A stretch of DNA of 64,000 nucleotides. Source: Uloborus plumipes. Its lineage: Eukaryota > Arthropoda > Arachnida > Araneae > Uloboridae. Positions 62,749 to 64,000 of the stretch are shown here, one piece after another. A program made the translations under genes and the position numbers. Numbering within the stretch: the first letter of the stretch is position 1; every line of letters starts with the position of its first letter. Below the pieces are notes generated by a model. That model searched no databases and had not been told where the DNA came from. It was given only the letters and a program-made list of their open reading frames with translations. The stretch lies in NCBI GenBank assembly GCA_038373865.1, contig JAXGGA010005792.1, forward strand, positions 1-64,000, written 5' to 3'.

Positions 62749-63491
62749 CACTGCTAAAAATGGATGTTATTTTTACAGTATAATACCGATAATTTTATAG
62801 TAATTCTACAGTTATGAACTGTAAAATTGCTAGTTTAAGTTTATTACTGTGCATTTAAGTTTTAAACTGGAACCTCCCCTAGAAGCATAATCTCATCGGC
62901 CGATGATCGGACATTCATCGAAACCCGATGAAATTCTCATCGGCCGATGATCGGATTCGACGAATTCTCATCGGGAATTGCTCCAATATGTCTCCATCGG
63001 CCAAACAGAATCCAAGCCGCAAAATCCGATGAGTTTTGCTCGAAATACGATGAGATTTGGAGCAATTGACGAGCAGTGCAGTCCCGTGCCGATGAATTTA
63101 GGATCCATTTTGGATGCTCGGTTTATTTTCATCAGGAAGATTTATCAGAAGGATGTCGCTTTCCGATGAAAAGTAGCTCATCGAAAACCGTGCTCAGATA
63201 CTGATCGGAACGATGTCATCGTGCGTTACGGGATCAGTTTACGAGGAGTTCGATGATCGGCCGAGCAAAATCCGATGAGTTGATGCTACTTGGGTCTGCT
63301 GCCTGTGTTATAGTGCTGTTTTTACAGTATAATGCAGTTAATTTTATGGTAATAAACTAAAATTGCTAGTTTTACAGTAATAAACTGTAAAATAGCTAGT
63401 GTTTACAATTGATTACTGCTTTTACAGTTTTAAACTGGTACCTCTGCTGCCAGCATCATACTGTGAAAACAGCAGCTTATTTTTTGTAGTG
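62749..63491. mobile_element. CACTGTAAAA-family MITE split by another MITE
   Basis: It starts CACTGCTAAAAATGGATG and ends TTTTTTGTAGTG, with TA at both sides. It is interrupted at 62877-63294. Confidence 0.82.
62877..63294. mobile_element. CCCAAGTAGCATC-family MITE, copy 3 (418 bp, inverted)
   Basis: It begins CCCTAGAAGCATAATCTCAT and ends GATGAGTTGATGCTACTTGGG. TC flanks both sides; the host element reads AACCTCTGCTGCC when it is removed, which proves the 2-bp duplication. Confidence 0.92.
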
Positions 63492-63717
63492 TAGCAATTC
63501 GTTTCAAAAAAAAAAGTTATAAAACATCTTTTTAGGTAAATGTGCAGTCAAGTCCCTCGATACATTTGCAAACAAAAATAACCAGAAAAGGCTGTTTGGG
63601 GTGTTCATTCACTGCGTTGAAGACTTTTTTTTTTTTTTTCATTTGAGGGGCATTTCACGGTATTTGTGACATGGGGGTGTCCGTAACAAAACTTTTTAGA
63701 AGTTTAAAATGTTTATA

Positions 63718-64000
63718 TACAGGGTGTCCACTTCTATCGTGGACCAATAGCTAATTTCTAAACCGTTAGAGATAAGCATATAGTTCATTTAGGAAAAAAT
63801 CTCTAAATAACGAAAGGAATTTTGGGTCTATTCAATGTTTTTCAAAAAATCAAATTTTGAAACAGTTACAAAATTTAAATTTTTATACAGCCCCCCAGTC
63901 CTATCAATCATATTTAGTGAAACATTCTTGACACTGTAACGTTTAAAACTAAAAAAAAATCACTCTTCTACCACAAAAATTGACCGAGTTATGACGTTTT
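63718..64000. mobile_element. Start of another repeat (runs off the window)
   Basis: TATACAGGGTGTCCAC at about 63717 is a typical mariner-superfamily or MITE terminus. The other end is not in the window, so identity and size are unknown. Confidence 0.35.

Overview
This is animal nuclear DNA, most likely from an arthropod and possibly a chelicerate such as a spider (tentative). It carries one recognisable host gene split by long introns and packed with transposable-element debris. There is no bacterial or organellar gene organisation. The host gene, on the + strand, is the G protein alpha subunit Galpha-o. Six exons (4784-4925, 9035-9195, 19487-19615, 29770-29899, 33742-33895, 42250-42437) splice in frame to residues 55-354 of the usual 354, ending in the Go tail NLRGCGLY. 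The coding lengths (142, 161, 129, 130, 154 and 188 nt with stop) and split codons fit the GNAO1-type gene structure. The first two coding exons (N-terminal myristoylation region and P-loop) lie upstream of the window. Residue choices such as [12 protein letters not shown] and [12 protein letters not shown] are the arthropod form.

Layout. 1-4783 is the end of an intron: a 172-bp tandem array in which nearly every unit carries a TGACGTCA palindrome, then a hAT element with a second hAT nested in it. 4926-9034 holds degenerate copies of the donor end of the preceding exon and of the acceptor end of the following exon. 9196-19486 holds a Tc1-like element inside a MITE, and a deeply nested stack of piggyBac-type, hAT and other elements. 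19616-29769 has a mariner relic, a stretch that looks like uncorrected long-read sequence, a homogenised 191-bp satellite and a piggyBac relic. 29900-33741 has duplicated exon tails, a minisatellite and MITEs. 33896-42249 has about ten copies of the exon tail and donor site, interrupted by a solo LTR, a MITE and a SINE, followed by a long palindromic element. 42438-64000 is the 3' flank: a few weak candidate coding stretches, two SINE/MITE groups, a non-LTR retrotransposon relic, a 3-kb palindrome and a second Tc1-like element.

The most unusual feature is repeated at four of the six exons: a short piece spanning an exon edge and its splice site has been tandemly copied into the neighbouring intron (exon 3 donor x3, exon 4 acceptor x7, exon 6 donor x3, exon 7 donor x10, counting the real site). 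The functional exon always sits at the outer end of the array. Many copies keep a usable-looking GT or AG, so they could act as decoy, poison or recursive splice sites. Exon numbers follow the vertebrate GNAO1 scheme. All calls come from reading the sequence; no database search was run.
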